Source: Cyanobium sp. CH-040 (GTDB lineage: Bacteria; Cyanobacteriota; Cyanobacteriia; PCC-6307; Cyanobiaceae). Taken from it: 64,000 bases of DNA. A program made the position numbers and the translations under genes. The stretch is from contig NZ_JAGQCJ010000010.1 of the NCBI RefSeq assembly GCF_024346135.1, positions 1 through 64,000 on the forward strand. The letters are read 5' to 3'. Below the pieces are notes generated by a model. That model saw nothing but the letters and a program-made list of their open reading frames with translations. It searched no databases and was not told where the DNA came from. The stretch's first letter is position 1, and the number at the start of each line of letters is the position of its first letter. Shown here piece by piece: positions 18,818 to 27,821 of the stretch.

Positions 18818-19945
18818 TCAGCGCCGATAAAAGGGTCGCTTCACCACCGTGGCCGGTTCGGCCCGGCCGCGGATCTCCACCGCCAGCTCCGTGCCCACCC
18901 GGGCCAGATCGGCCGGCACGCTCGCCAGGGCGATGCCCCGCTCCAGCGTCGGCGACCAGCCGCCGCTGGTCACCGTGCCCACCGGGTTGCTGCCGGCCGC
19001 GGCGCCGGCGGCCAGCACCGGGTAACCGTGGCGAGGGATGGCGCGCCCCTGCAGCTCCAGCCCCACCAGCCGCCGGCTCACGCCCTCGGCGGTCTGCCGC
19101 TCCAGCACCTCCCGGCCCACGAAGGGCTTGGGCATCTCCAGGTGCACCAGCCAGCCCAGCCCCACCTCCAGGGGGGTGGTGCTCTCGTCCATGTCGGAGC
19201 CGTAGAGGTGCATCGCCGCCTCCAGCCGCAGGCTGTCGCGGGCGCCCAGGCCGCAGGGGGTCACCCCCTCGGCCAGCAGCTGCCGCCAGAGGGCGATGCC
19301 CGGCTCGCGCGCCAGCAGCAGCTCGAAGCCGTCCTCGCCGGTGTAGCCGGTGCGGGCCACGAACACGTCCGCTCCCGCCGCCGCGCCCTCGGCGCTGCCG
19401 CGCAGCTCCAGCTGCCGGTGGCCGAAGCGGGGCAGGCCCGCCAGGCCGGTGCCGGCCAGCGCCTCCAGCCGCGCCGGCGCCTCCGGACCCTGCAGGGCCA
19501 GCAGCACGCCGGCGCCCTTGTGGTCACTCACCGTGATGCCGGCCGGCTCGAGCTGGCTGGCGAGCCAGGCGGTGTCGGCCGCGGCACAGGCGGCGTTGAT
19601 CACCAGCAGCAGCTCGTCGGTCTCGCCCCGGCCGCGGTCGTAGACGATCAGGTCGTCGCGGATGCCGCCGCGCTCGTTGAGCAGCACCGTGTAGCAGGCC
19701 TCGCCGGGGCCGATGCGGAACAGGTCGCTGGGCACCAGGGCCTGCAGGGCGTCCTTGGCGCCGTCGCCGCGCAGCCGCAGCACGCCCATGTGGGAGATGT
19801 CGAACAGGCCGCAGTGCCCGCGCACGGCCCGGTGCTCGGCCAGCAGGCCGCCGTACTGCACGGCCATCTCCCAGCCGGCGAAGGGCACCAGGCGGCCGCC
19901 GGCGGCCCGGGCGGCCTCGAACAGGGGGGTGCGCTGCAGGTCCAC
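18818..19945 (-). CDS. gcvT: Glycine cleavage system T protein (aminomethyltransferase)
   Basis: Transfers the aminomethyl group from lipoyl-H protein to tetrahydrofolate, releasing ammonia; part of photorespiratory and one-carbon metabolism. Recognised from [56 protein letters not shown] and the C-terminal barrel [20 protein letters not shown]. The start is uncertain. The conserved sequence begins at VDLQRTP, whose Val codon is a GTG at 19945; the only in-frame ATG is at 20074 and would add 43 residues without family character. No ribosome site clearly favours either. Confidence 0.93.
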   Translation of the reverse strand: MDLQRTPLFEAARAAGGRLVPFAGWEMAVQYGGLLAEHRAVRGHCGLFDISHMGVLRLRGDGAKDALQALVPSDLFRIGPGEACYTVLLNERGGIRDDLIVYDRGRGETDELLLVINAACAAADTAWLASQLEPAGITVSDHKGAGVLLALQGPEAPARLEALAGTGLAGLPRFGHRQLELRGSAEGAAAGADVFVARTGYTGEDGFELLLAREPGIALWRQLLAEGVTPCGLGARDSLRLEAAMHLYGSDMDESTTPLEVGLGWLVHLEMPKPFVGREVLERQTAEGVSRRLVGLELQGRAIPRHGYPVLAAGAAAGSNPVGTVTSGGWSPTLERGIALASVPADLARVGTELAVEIRGRAEPATVVKRPFYRR

Positions 19946-20263
19946 GGCGCCGCTGGCGGGTGCCGTGAGGCTATTGGAGGCAACCCTCAGGCTGGCTGGA
20001 CGGCAGCCAAGCGCAGCCGGGGTTCCAGGGATGGGGGAGCGAAGAGATTCGGAAGAAAGCGGTGTCGGCGGCAACAGACGCCGGCATGCCCCCTATGGTG
20101 CGGCCCCGGCCACAGCCACGGCCGGAATCCGTCAGCATTCGCTTTCGCTCCACAGTTTCGCTCCACCGTTCCAGGCCGCCTGCGAGTCGCCCTTCCCGGC
20201 GTCCCTTTCCACACCAACAGTTCCACCACCCAGTTACACAGCCCAGATCCCCAGCCCCGTTTC

Positions 20264-20518
20264 ATGCCCCTTCGTCCCAGCTGCCGCGGTTGCGCCCATT
20301 GCGCCCTCCCCCAGGGCGGCGGTGGTGGCTGGTGCCGGCTGCGGCAACTGGCCATCCATCCCGAGCTGGCCGGCGACCTGTGGTGCCACCACTGGACGGC
20401 ACGGGCGCCGCGGCTGCCGGCCACCGGCACCGCCGGTGGAGCGACGGGCGGGCACGAGAGTCCGGGGCGCTTCCGCCAGCTGAGCCTGGAGATGCTGCTC
20501 CCCCAGCTTCTCGACTGA
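20264..20518 (+). CDS. Small Cys-rich conserved hypothetical protein
   Basis: An 84-residue protein starting MPLRPSCRGCAHCALPQGG. It has an N-terminal CX2CX2C cluster, a further Cys in GGWCRLRQLAIHPELAG and another in DLWCHHWTARAPRLP. The spacing suggests a bound metal or a small iron-sulphur site, and the invariant-looking Trp/His residues suggest a conserved picocyanobacterial family, though I cannot name it. Divergent from gcvT and upstream of the cNMP-binding gene in the same direction. Confidence 0.6.
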   Translation: MPLRPSCRGCAHCALPQGGGGGWCRLRQLAIHPELAGDLWCHHWTARAPRLPATGTAGGATGGHESPGRFRQLSLEMLLPQLLD

Positions 20519-20566
20519 GCCGGTCCGCACCCGGGAGCGACGCAGGTCCGAGAGCAACGCAGGAAT

Positions 20567-20614
20567 GATGACGTTCGATCGTCATCCGCTTCCGTTGTCA
20601 CTACATTCGGAAGC
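20567..20614. promoter_or_regulatory. Two adjacent inverted repeats upstream of the orphan cNMP-binding gene
   Basis: GATGACG (20567-20573) and CGTCATC (20580-20586) flank TTCGAT, giving a nearly perfect 20-bp palindrome; its inner form TGACG-N6-CGTCA has the 5-6-5 geometry of Crp/Fnr sites. Directly after it, GCTTCCG (20588-20594) pairs perfectly with CGGAAGC (20608-20614). No T-run follows. Candidate operator plus hairpin. Confidence 0.45.
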
Positions 20615-20617
20615 CTG

Positions 20618-21046
20618 ATGCCCGGACCTCCTGGATTGATCACCACTCCGTTCGCCCATGCCTCCACCACGTCAGCCATCGATCTGATGGCCGTGCAGGT
20701 GGAAACCGAGCGCCTCACCCTGCCCACCGGCGCCACCGTGTTCGAGCAGGGCCGAAGCGCTGATTCCATCTACGGGATCCGCAGGGGAATCGTGGAACTG
20801 ATCGGCAACGGGGGCGAGAAGCTCTGCTACCGCCCCGGTGAACTCTTCTGCTATCAGGACATCGTCTGGGGAGCGGGGGAGCACAGCAACACCGCCTTCG
20901 CCCGCACCCCGGTGGAGATCCTGCGGCTCGACCGCCTGCGCTTTCTGAACCTGCTGCACAACCACCCCACCCTGGCGCTGCTGCTGATCGGCCAGCAGCA
21001 CGACCGCCTGCGGGAGCAGCGCTCCAGCGGCACCTGCTGTTACTGA
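20618..21046 (+). CDS. Orphan cyclic-nucleotide-binding-like protein without DNA-binding domain
   Basis: A 142-residue protein consisting of one Crp-type beta-barrel: RLTLPTGATVFEQGRSADSI, YGIRRGIVELIG, LCYRPGELFCYQDIVWG, then a C-helix (LLLIGQQHDRLREQ) and a Cys-Cys-Tyr end. No helix-turn-helix follows, so it is not a complete transcription factor. The phosphate-binding RxA-type motif of true cAMP binders is not obvious, so the ligand is open. The ATG at 20687 may be the real start, because the first 23 residues are not family-like. Two palindromes lie immediately upstream. It could partner another regulator or sense a small molecule. Confidence 0.72.
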   Translation: MPGPPGLITTPFAHASTTSAIDLMAVQVETERLTLPTGATVFEQGRSADSIYGIRRGIVELIGNGGEKLCYRPGELFCYQDIVWGAGEHSNTAFARTPVEILRLDRLRFLNLLHNHPTLALLLIGQQHDRLREQRSSGTCCY

Positions 21047-21055
21047 TCGCCGCGA

Positions 21056-21961
21056 TCAGGCACCCAGGAGCAGCAGCAGGCTGCGCACCACCTTCGCCGC
21101 CAGCACGCTGCTCACCCCCGTGGGATCCAGCTGCGGCGCCAGCTCCACCACGTCGGCCGCCACCAGCCGGTGATGGCGCAGTTCGTCCACCAGCTGAGCG
21201 AAGTGCGGCCAGAGGAAGCCGCCCGGTTCGGGCGTGCCGGTGCCGGGCAGCACGGCGGGATCGAACCAGTCCAGATCCACGGTGAGGTAGAGGGGCTGGC
21301 CGCGCAGGGGCCGCAGGGCTGCGGCCATGGCCTCGATCGCCACCAGCCTGCCGCTGCCGCGCAGTTCGCTGAATTCCTCGCGGGTGCCGCTGCGGATGGC
21401 GATCTGCAGCAGCCGCTGGCTGGGCAGCACCTCCAGGCAGCGGCGCATGGCGCAGGCATGGCTGTGGCGGGCGCCGAGCCACTCCTGGCGCAGGTCGGCG
21501 TGGGCGTCGAGCTGCACCAGCACCAGCTCCGGATGGCGTGCCGCCACCGCCGCCACAGCTCCTGAGCTGATCGAGTGCTCGCCGCCGAGCATCAGCGGCC
21601 TCAGGCCCAGGTCCAGCACCGCCTCGGTGGCGGCGTTCACGGCGGCCACCACCGGCTCGGGGGCGCCGAAGGGGATGGCCACGGCGCCGAGGTCGGCGAA
21701 GGCCAGATCCTCCAGATCCCGGTCGAGCTGGGGGCAGTAGGTCTCCAGCCCCTGGCTCACCTCGCGGATCGCCGCCGGCCCGAAGCGGGTGCCGGGCCGG
21801 AAGGACGTGGTGCCGTCGTAGGGCACACCGAACAGACCCACGCGGCAGCCGGCCGGATCGCGCCGGGCGGCCATGTACACCGCGCCGTCGCTGTCGAACA
21901 GCACCGAGCCGGACAGCTCGCTGCCGGACAGCACCGGGTGGGAAGGGTGGCGGTCGCTCAT
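21056..21961 (-). CDS. speB: Agmatinase-family ureohydrolase
   Basis: A 301-residue manganese enzyme expected to split agmatine into putrescine and urea. Metal-binding motifs are GGEHSIS, LDAHADLRQEWLG and DLDWFDPAVLPGTGTPEPGG. The N-terminal GVPYDGTTSFRPGTRFGP is typical of the agmatinase branch. It lies 24 bp downstream of speE in the same direction, so putrescine production and its use for spermidine are probably co-expressed. Substrate within the ureohydrolase family is inferred from this context. Confidence 0.92.
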   Translation of the reverse strand: MSDRHPSHPVLSGSELSGSVLFDSDGAVYMAARRDPAGCRVGLFGVPYDGTTSFRPGTRFGPAAIREVSQGLETYCPQLDRDLEDLAFADLGAVAIPFGAPEPVVAAVNAATEAVLDLGLRPLMLGGEHSISSGAVAAVAARHPELVLVQLDAHADLRQEWLGARHSHACAMRRCLEVLPSQRLLQIAIRSGTREEFSELRGSGRLVAIEAMAAALRPLRGQPLYLTVDLDWFDPAVLPGTGTPEPGGFLWPHFAQLVDELRHHRLVAADVVELAPQLDPTGVSSVLAAKVVRSLLLLLGA

Positions 21962-21985
21962 CGGTTCAGTCTCCGCTGCCGCCGT

Positions 21986-22870
21986 TCAGGCGGCGAGGGC
22001 CCGCTCCACGAAGGCCGGCATGGCCGCGAAGCCGCCCTGCTGCCAGCGCGGGCTCCAGATCTCGCAGCCGGCGGCCACGGCCTCGGCGCGCTCGGGCCGG
22101 GGCTGGCGGTAGCGGGGCCCGTCGACGGCGGCGAAGGTCCAGCTCCACCAGCCGCTGGGGTACATCGGCACCCAGCCGTAGAGCGGATCGGCGTGGCCGA
22201 ACACCTCCCGCAGCAGGCGCACGGTGGCCAGGTGCACGTCGCGGAAGGCCTCCGGCGATTCGCTCTGGGTGGCGAACACCCCGCCGGGCCGCAGCAGGCG
22301 ACGGCAGTGCTCGAAGAAGGCCCGGTTGAACAGCCCCTCCGCCGGACCGGCCGGATCCGAGCCGTCCACGATCACCACGTCGTAGCTGGCATCGCCAGCC
22401 TCGCGCACCCAGGCGATGCCGTCGCCCACGCTGAGGTGGAAGCGCGGATCGCTCCAGCAGCCGCCTCCGATCCCCGGCAGGTGCAGCTGGCTCCACTCCA
22501 CCACCAGGCCGTCGATCTCCACCAGGTCGAGGTGCCGCACGCCGGGGTGGCGCAGGCATTCGCGGGCGGTGCCGCCGTCGCCGCCGCCGATCACCAGCAC
22601 CCGCTCGACCGCCTCGGCGCCGCACAGGGCCGGGTGCACCAGTGGCTCGTGGTAGTGGCGCTCCTGGCGCTCGGCGGTCATCCAGCAGCCGTCCAGCAGC
22701 AGGCCCTTGCCGTAGCGCTCGCTGTCGATCACCGTCACCCGCTGGAAGGCCGACTGCCGCTCGGCGATCACCGTGCCGGCCAGGCCGTAGCGCACCCCGT
22801 CGAACACCTCATCCACCCAGCCCGGGGTGGCGCTCGCAGAGGGTTGGGCGGCCGGTTCGGGAGTGCTCAC
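21986..22870 (-). CDS. speE: Polyamine aminopropyltransferase (spermidine synthase)
   Basis: A protein of about 294 residues that transfers aminopropyl from decarboxylated SAM to putrescine. Motifs: YGKGLLLDG, the decarboxy-SAM site [14 protein letters not shown], and the catalytic Asp region [20 protein letters not shown]. The GTG at 22870 gives an N-terminus of normal length; an ATG at 22975 would add 35 Pro-rich residues and overlap the divergent cyclase start at 22969. First gene of the speE-speB operon. Confidence 0.93.
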   Translation of the reverse strand: MSTPEPAAQPSASATPGWVDEVFDGVRYGLAGTVIAERQSAFQRVTVIDSERYGKGLLLDGCWMTAERQERHYHEPLVHPALCGAEAVERVLVIGGGDGGTARECLRHPGVRHLDLVEIDGLVVEWSQLHLPGIGGGCWSDPRFHLSVGDGIAWVREAGDASYDVVIVDGSDPAGPAEGLFNRAFFEHCRRLLRPGGVFATQSESPEAFRDVHLATVRLLREVFGHADPLYGWVPMYPSGWWSWTFAAVDGPRYRQPRPERAEAVAAGCEIWSPRWQQGGFAAMPAFVERALAA

Positions 22871-22968
22871 GGATCGAGGGACGGGGAGTGCTGCATTCCA
22901 GCTAAGCGGTCCGGTGACAGGCCCGCCCTCCGGCCCGCACCAGAATCCGGAGGAATCCCCGAGGCGCC

Positions 22969-24522
22969 ATGGCACCAGCGGCGATGAACCCGTTCAGGGG
23001 ACAGGAGGCGCAGAGGCCCAGCCGGGCCTTGGCGGCCACGGCTCTCGCGCCCCTCCTCCCCCAGGTGATCGGCAGCATTTTCAACATCTGGTACAACACC
23101 GCCATCGTCAAGCCGCTGCTGGGATCCGAGCCCCTTCAGCGTCGCTTCGTCGAGACCGTGATCGTCTACAACGCGGTGGTCTACCCCCTTGTGGCGGGCC
23201 TCTGGCTGGCGACGGTCTACTCCCTGGCGCGCCCCCTCCGTGCCCTCTGGCTTGGACAGCCCGTGCCCGCGCAACGGCTCGGCCATGCCCGGCGGCGCGT
23301 GATCGAACTTCCCTGGATCGGCTCCGCGCTGGCTGCCTTGGGCTGGTTCCTGTGCATTCCCGTCTTCATCCTCTCCCTGCGGCTGGTGGGCCAACCGCTG
23401 GGGGGAGCGCTGTACTGGCATCTGCCGATCTCCTTCATCGTCTCGGGAACGATCGCCGTCACCCACAGCTTCTTCCTGGTGGAGATCACCTCCCAGCGGC
23501 GGCTGTTCCCCTGGTTCTTCAGCGACGTGCGTCCCGATCAGACCAGGGGGGTGCGCGGGATGTCCCTGCGGCACAGGGGCGTCCTCTGGGCCGTGTCGGC
23601 CACCGTGTGCCCGCTGTTGTCATTGCTGATGCTGAGCATCGCCCCCAGCCGTGAGGGGGCGGAATGGTTCGAGCTCTACGTGGCGGCGGTGGGAATCGGA
23701 TTCAGTCTGTATACCGCCAGGCTACTCAATCGCCTTGTGGCTGAGCCCCTCGAGCAGTTGAGAGAAGCTGTCATCCGGGTGTCCGACGGAGATCTCAGCG
23801 CCGAAGTTCCCATCCAGCGGGCCGATGAACTCGGCGTGCTCGCTGCCGAGGTGAATCACATGATCGGCGGACTGCGTACCGCCCAGCAGGTACGGCAGGC
23901 CTTCGGTCTGCATGTCGGCCGCAAGGTGGCCGATCGGTTGCTCGCCCGAGGACCTCAGGGCGGCATTGAGGAACTGGTCACCGTGATGTTTGTGGATATC
24001 CGCAAGTTCACAACCCGTAGCCAGGGCAGAGAGGCCAGCGAGGTCGTGGCGGAACTGAATGAATTCCTGACCATGATGGTGCAGATCGTCGAAGCCCGTC
24101 ACAACGGAATGATCAACAAATTCCTCGGTGACGGATTCATGGCGATCTTCGGCTTCGACCGGCCTGATACCGGTGCGGATGAGGCCCTGGACGCAGCCTG
24201 CAGCATGCTCAGCAGCCTCATCCAACTCAACGCCTCGCTTCGCCAGCGGGGTCAGGAGCCGCTGGCAATCGGCATCGGTCTGCATACAGGACCGGCCGTG
24301 CTCGGCAGCATCGGCTCCGCCGACCGGATGGAGTTCACCGCCATCGGCAGCACCGTCAACCTGGCTTCTCGGATCGAAAGCCTCACCAAGGAGGTGGGCG
24401 TGCCGCTGCTGTTCACGGCCACCACCCGCTCGGTCATCAGACGCCCGGCCAGCGATCTGGGCGAGCACAGCGTGCGGGGTCTGGAGGAGCCGGTTCGTCT
24501 CTTCACGGTGGCGACAGGCTGA
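22969..24522 (+). CDS. Membrane class III adenylate/guanylate cyclase with HAMP domain
   Basis: A 517-residue cyclase. Several membrane helices occupy about 20-245 ([46 protein letters not shown]). A HAMP linker follows (about 245-300, [20 protein letters not shown]), then the catalytic domain (about 330-500) with metal Asp residues in [11 protein letters not shown] and LGDGFMAIF, a Lys in [10 protein letters not shown] and the transition-state Asn/Arg in [12 protein letters not shown]. The Lys and the Thr in STVN favour ATP as substrate. Divergent from speE. The cAMP produced could serve the cNMP-binding proteins of this window. Confidence 0.93.
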   Translation: MAPAAMNPFRGQEAQRPSRALAATALAPLLPQVIGSIFNIWYNTAIVKPLLGSEPLQRRFVETVIVYNAVVYPLVAGLWLATVYSLARPLRALWLGQPVPAQRLGHARRRVIELPWIGSALAALGWFLCIPVFILSLRLVGQPLGGALYWHLPISFIVSGTIAVTHSFFLVEITSQRRLFPWFFSDVRPDQTRGVRGMSLRHRGVLWAVSATVCPLLSLLMLSIAPSREGAEWFELYVAAVGIGFSLYTARLLNRLVAEPLEQLREAVIRVSDGDLSAEVPIQRADELGVLAAEVNHMIGGLRTAQQVRQAFGLHVGRKVADRLLARGPQGGIEELVTVMFVDIRKFTTRSQGREASEVVAELNEFLTMMVQIVEARHNGMINKFLGDGFMAIFGFDRPDTGADEALDAACSMLSSLIQLNASLRQRGQEPLAIGIGLHTGPAVLGSIGSADRMEFTAIGSTVNLASRIESLTKEVGVPLLFTATTRSVIRRPASDLGEHSVRGLEEPVRLFTVATG

Positions 24523-24580
24523 CGCTTGCCACCCTCGTCCGGCCGGACCGGGGATCACCACCGCCTGCCAGGCTGGCGCC

Positions 24581-25033
24581 ATGGCCGCCGAGCGACCCAG
24601 CGACGACCTGCGGATCGGGGAGGCCGTGCGCATTCCCGCCGGCGAGTTGCGCTGGCGGTTCTCCCGCTCCGGCGGGCCCGGCGGCCAGAACGTGAACAGC
24701 ACCGATTCGCGGGTGGAGCTGGTGTTCGACCTGGCGGCGTCCTCGGCGCTGCCGCCGGCCCTCAAGGCACGGGCCCTGGAGCGCCTGCGCGGGCGGCTGG
24801 TGGGCGGTGCCCTGCAGATCAGTGCCAGCGAACACCGCTCCCAGTGGCGCAACCGGATGGCCGCCCAGCGGCGGCTGGAGGCCGTGCTGGGCGAGGCCCT
24901 GCGGCCGCCGCCGCCGGCCCGGCGGGCCACCCGTCCCAGCCGTGCGGCGGTGGAGCGGCGTCTGGCCGCCAAGCAGCGGCGCGCGGCCCTCAAGGGCAAT
25001 CGCCGCCGGGCGCTGCCGCCGGCGGACGACTGA
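24581..25033 (+). CDS. arfB: Alternative ribosome-rescue factor ArfB (YaeJ-type peptidyl-tRNA hydrolase)
   Basis: A 150-residue protein that releases peptides from stalled ribosomes. It carries the release-factor GGQ motif in SRSGGPGGQNVNSTDSRVEL and a basic C-terminal tail (AAKQRRAALKGNRRRALPP) that enters the empty mRNA channel in known ArfB. Lacks the codon-recognition domains of RF1/RF2. Starts 58 bases after the cyclase stop in the same direction, so co-transcription is possible. Confidence 0.93.
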   Translation: MAAERPSDDLRIGEAVRIPAGELRWRFSRSGGPGGQNVNSTDSRVELVFDLAASSALPPALKARALERLRGRLVGGALQISASEHRSQWRNRMAAQRRLEAVLGEALRPPPPARRATRPSRAAVERRLAAKQRRAALKGNRRRALPPADD

Positions 25034-25054
25034 GACTCTCAGCCGCCGGCGCCC

Positions 25055-25828
25055 TCAGGCGGCCAGGGCCGCCTGCAGCCGGGGGTCGCTGTGCCAGCTC
25101 CAGGGGCCCTCGCGCACGGCCTCGATGCCCAGTTCGGCGCGCAGCTCGTCCAGATCGCGGTGCATCTGCTCCTCCCACAGCACCGGGAACAGGGGCCGGG
25201 CCGCCAGGCCCATCTCCAGGCCCTGGCTGATGCGACCGAAGGCATAGGCGGCGGTGCGGGCCTGCTCCTCCGGCGTCTCCAGCTCGTCGATCGGCGTGTC
25301 GCTGCGCAGCCACTGCAGCAGCAGCGCCATCAGGTCGGTGAACACCAGCCCGGGATGGGAGAACTGGGCCACGCTGACGCTGATCACCCCCAGTTCGCCG
25401 AAGTTGTCGAGGCTGAATCCGCTGAGGATGTGATGCAGATCATGGGTGCCATAGACCCGGTAGTTGATGTAATCGGCATCACTTTCCAGGTTGTTGTAGA
25501 AGGCCGGCTCCGGAAAGAAGTTGATGTCATATCCGAGCGTGTCCAGAATCGTGGCGTAGGTGTGGCCCAAGCTGCCCTTGGGCAGCGCCTTGAGGGCCTC
25601 GCTGTCGTAGGGGCCGCAGAGCCGCCGGGAATCGATCAGGGCCTGGGCCTGGGGATCGCGGCTCAACCGCTTGCGGCACAGCTGCATCGGCATCGAGTCC
25701 CGCAGCCGATGGGACAGCAGAAACACGTTCTGGGCGGAGCTGCCGGCCCCGGCGGCCAGGTCGGCCAGCTCCAGAAAGGAACGGATGTTGTCTTGGGTGG
25801 CGATGCGATCGAGGTAGCGGAAGCCCAC
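25055..25828 (-). CDS. COQ4-like protein
   Basis: A 257-residue protein of the COQ4 family. The metal-binding motif HDxxHx11E is complete as HDLHHILSGFSLDNFGE, and surrounding sequence (YINYRVYGTHD, LWEEQMHRDLDELRAELGIE) matches the family. COQ4 is needed for ubiquinone synthesis in mitochondria and some proteobacteria; cyanobacteria make plastoquinone instead, so its job here is not known. Downstream of a small hypothetical gene in the same direction; converges with arfB. Confidence 0.85.
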   Translation of the reverse strand: MGFRYLDRIATQDNIRSFLELADLAAGAGSSAQNVFLLSHRLRDSMPMQLCRKRLSRDPQAQALIDSRRLCGPYDSEALKALPKGSLGHTYATILDTLGYDINFFPEPAFYNNLESDADYINYRVYGTHDLHHILSGFSLDNFGELGVISVSVAQFSHPGLVFTDLMALLLQWLRSDTPIDELETPEEQARTAAYAFGRISQGLEMGLAARPLFPVLWEEQMHRDLDELRAELGIEAVREGPWSWHSDPRLQAALAA

Positions 25829-25873
25829 GGGTTTCGATGCTTGATGCGCCTGAGTGTCGCGCCCCGCCGGAGC

Positions 25874-26161
25874 TCAGTCCGCTCCCTGCAGCACCACATT
25901 CACGGTGAACTGGGGCGGGCGCTGATGCGCCACCGCCTCGCGGGGGTGGAATTCCAGGATTCCCTGCACCCGCTGGCCCGCCTGCAGCGGCTGGTTGGGA
26001 CGGCACCAGAAGGCCGTGCCCCCGGAGTCGGGGTGCCGGCGCAGGTGGGGATCGAGCAGCTGGGCCGTGCCGTCGGGGTCGGTGCGCAGCACGGTGAAGA
26101 TCTCCTCCGGCGGAATCAGCTCGGCGGGATCCGGTGCGGGTCCGGGCTGGGTGTCGGTCAT
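25874..26161 (-). CDS. Hypothetical protein
   Basis: A 95-residue protein starting MTDTQPGPAPDPAELIPP, followed by a compact beta-rich region (EIFTVLRTDPDGTAQLLDPH, GTAFWCRPNQPLQAGQRVQG). No motif recognised. It lies 45 bases upstream of the COQ4-like gene in the same direction and may be co-transcribed with it. The ATG at 26161 is preferred; the frame extends upstream to 26245 with low-complexity Arg-rich sequence that looks non-coding. Confidence 0.6.
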   Translation of the reverse strand: MTDTQPGPAPDPAELIPPEEIFTVLRTDPDGTAQLLDPHLRRHPDSGGTAFWCRPNQPLQAGQRVQGILEFHPREAVAHQRPPQFTVNVVLQGAD

Positions 26162-26300
26162 GGCGGGCTGCGGCCGGGGCCGCTGGATCGCCTCCCCACC
26201 CTGGCGGCTCCTTCGGGATGGACGGCCTCGCCGGTGGCGCAGCACACAGGGTAGATGTGTCGCAGGCGACCTCTGCTGGCCGGTCGCCGCTCCGGGCAGT

Positions 26301-27254
26301 TCAGGCGCCGCCGTTGCCCTCGGCCTCGGCGCGGATCTGGGCCTTGGCCTGGCGCCACAGCCCCTCCAGCTCCCCGATGCCGCGGCCCTGCAGGTCGCCG
26401 CCCAGGGCCGCCTCCACGCGGGCGAAGCGGTCCAGGAAGCGGCGGTTGGTGCCGGCCAGGCCCGCCTCCGGATCGATGCCGCACCAGCGGGCCACGTTCA
26501 CCAGGGTGAACAGCAGGTCGCCCAGCTCCGCCTCGGCATGCTCCCGCTCGCCGCCCGCCTGGGCCGCGGCCACGGCCTCCTTGAGCTCGTCGAGCTCCTC
26601 GTGCACCTTCTCCCACACGCCGGCGATGTCGTCCCACTCGAAGCCGGCGGCGGCGGCCTTCCTCGAGATCGTCATGGCGCCGGCCAGGGCCGGCTGGCCG
26701 CGCACCTTGCCCGCCAGGCGCTCGCTCAGGGGGCTGGCGGATGTGGGCTCCTGGCCCCCGCCCGGGGGCGTTTCTGTCTCGCGCTGGAGCCGCTCGGCCT
26801 CCTTGATCGCCTCCCAGCTGGCGCGCACGGTGGCGCTGTCGGTGGCGGCGCTGTTGGTGGTGCTGCTGTCGGCCGCTGCCGTGCAGGCCTCCCCGTCGCC
26901 GAACACGTGCGGGTGGCGGCGGATCAGCTTGGCGCTGATGCCCCGGGCGATGCGCTCCAGATCGAAGCGCCCCGCCTCACTGGCGATGCGGGCGTGCAGC
27001 ACCACCTGCAGCAGCAGGTCGCCCAGTTCCTCCTCCAGGTGCCGGTCGTCGCCGTGGCGGATGGCGTCGGCCACCTCGTGGGCCTCCTCGAGCACGTAGG
27101 GCACCAGGGAGGCGTGGGTCTGCTCCAGGTCCCAGGGGCAGCCGCGTTCCGGATCGCGCAGCCGGGCCACCACGTCCACCAGCTCCGCCAGTGCGTCGAG
27201 GGTGGCCTCAGGGCTGGTGTCGCGGGGGGCGGCAGGACGGGGATCGGTGCTCAT
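26301..27254 (-). CDS. mazG: Nucleoside triphosphate pyrophosphohydrolase MazG
   Basis: A 317-residue tandem-domain MazG that hydrolyses NTPs/dNTPs to monophosphates and pyrophosphate. Both halves carry the EExxE...ExxD metal motif: VLEEAHEVADAI with LEEELGDLLLQVVLHA, and KVHEELDELKEAV with AEAELGDLLFTLVNVAR. The first domain is preceded by RGCPWDLEQTHASL. A Ser/Thr-rich linker (about 120-145) separates them. Six bases downstream of the DUF2227 gene stop, so these are probably one operon. Confidence 0.95.
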   Translation of the reverse strand: MSTDPRPAAPRDTSPEATLDALAELVDVVARLRDPERGCPWDLEQTHASLVPYVLEEAHEVADAIRHGDDRHLEEELGDLLLQVVLHARIASEAGRFDLERIARGISAKLIRRHPHVFGDGEACTAAADSSTTNSAATDSATVRASWEAIKEAERLQRETETPPGGGQEPTSASPLSERLAGKVRGQPALAGAMTISRKAAAAGFEWDDIAGVWEKVHEELDELKEAVAAAQAGGEREHAEAELGDLLFTLVNVARWCGIDPEAGLAGTNRRFLDRFARVEAALGGDLQGRGIGELEGLWRQAKAQIRAEAEGNGGA

Positions 27255-27260
27255 CGGTGC

Positions 27261-27818
27261 TCATCGGGGCAGCTGTCGGGGCCGGGGAGCGGAGGAACGG
27301 GACCGGGGCCGTCTGCGGGCGGGGCGGAACCACCGGCGCAGGGGCCGCGGCAGCCGCGGCAGCGGATCGCCATCCTGGATCAGGTGCAGCCAGCTGCTGG
27401 CCTCCAGCCCCGCCAGGGCGCTCACCACCAGCGGCCGCTGGCCATGCCAGAGCTCCAGCGCGGCGGCCAGCAGCTGCCGCGGCGGCGGCCCGCCCAGCGG
27501 CGCCAGCAGGGCCGCGGCCAGCAGCGCCAGGGCCGCCAGGTAGGCCAGCCGCCCGGCCGTGCCCAGCAGGGGACTGTGGGAGAACAGCGAGCGGTGCGAC
27601 AGGCCGTGGCGGTAGGGCCACCAGAGCACCCCCAGGGGCCCCCAGCGGCGGGTGGCGTTGGAGCGGGTGTCGAGGTCGGGGGAGAGCAGCAGCCCGCCCA
27701 GCAGAAACCCCAGCCCCGCGCAGCCCACCCCGCCCGGCCCCAGGGCCGGCGCCCAGAGCAGCCCGAAGGGCAGGGCCAGCAGCCAGGTGGCCCGGTCGTG
27801 GGCACGGCCGCTGGCCAT
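27261..27818 (-). CDS. DUF2227 putative metal-binding membrane protein
   Basis: A 185-residue protein with hydrophobic segments (LALPFGLLWAPALG, GLGFLLGGLLLS, LAYLAALALLAAALLAPLGG) and the His/Asp-rich motifs HDRATWLLAL, SPDLDTRSN, YRHGLSHRS and HLIQDGD that define the family as a metal-dependent hydrolase-like membrane protein. The C-terminus is Arg/Pro-rich. Between the acyltransferase and mazG in the same direction with gaps of 3 and 6 bases. Biochemical role unknown. Confidence 0.8.
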   Translation of the reverse strand: MASGRAHDRATWLLALPFGLLWAPALGPGGVGCAGLGFLLGGLLLSPDLDTRSNATRRWGPLGVLWWPYRHGLSHRSLFSHSPLLGTAGRLAYLAALALLAAALLAPLGGPPPRQLLAAALELWHGQRPLVVSALAGLEASSWLHLIQDGDPLPRLPRPLRRWFRPARRRPRSRSSAPRPRQLPR

Positions 27819-27821
27819 GGT

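Noticed and set aside
19946-20110. Possible glycine riboswitch upstream of gcvT
   Set aside because: Read on the minus strand, I do not see the conserved paired core elements of the glycine aptamer; only unrelated GC-rich hairpins.
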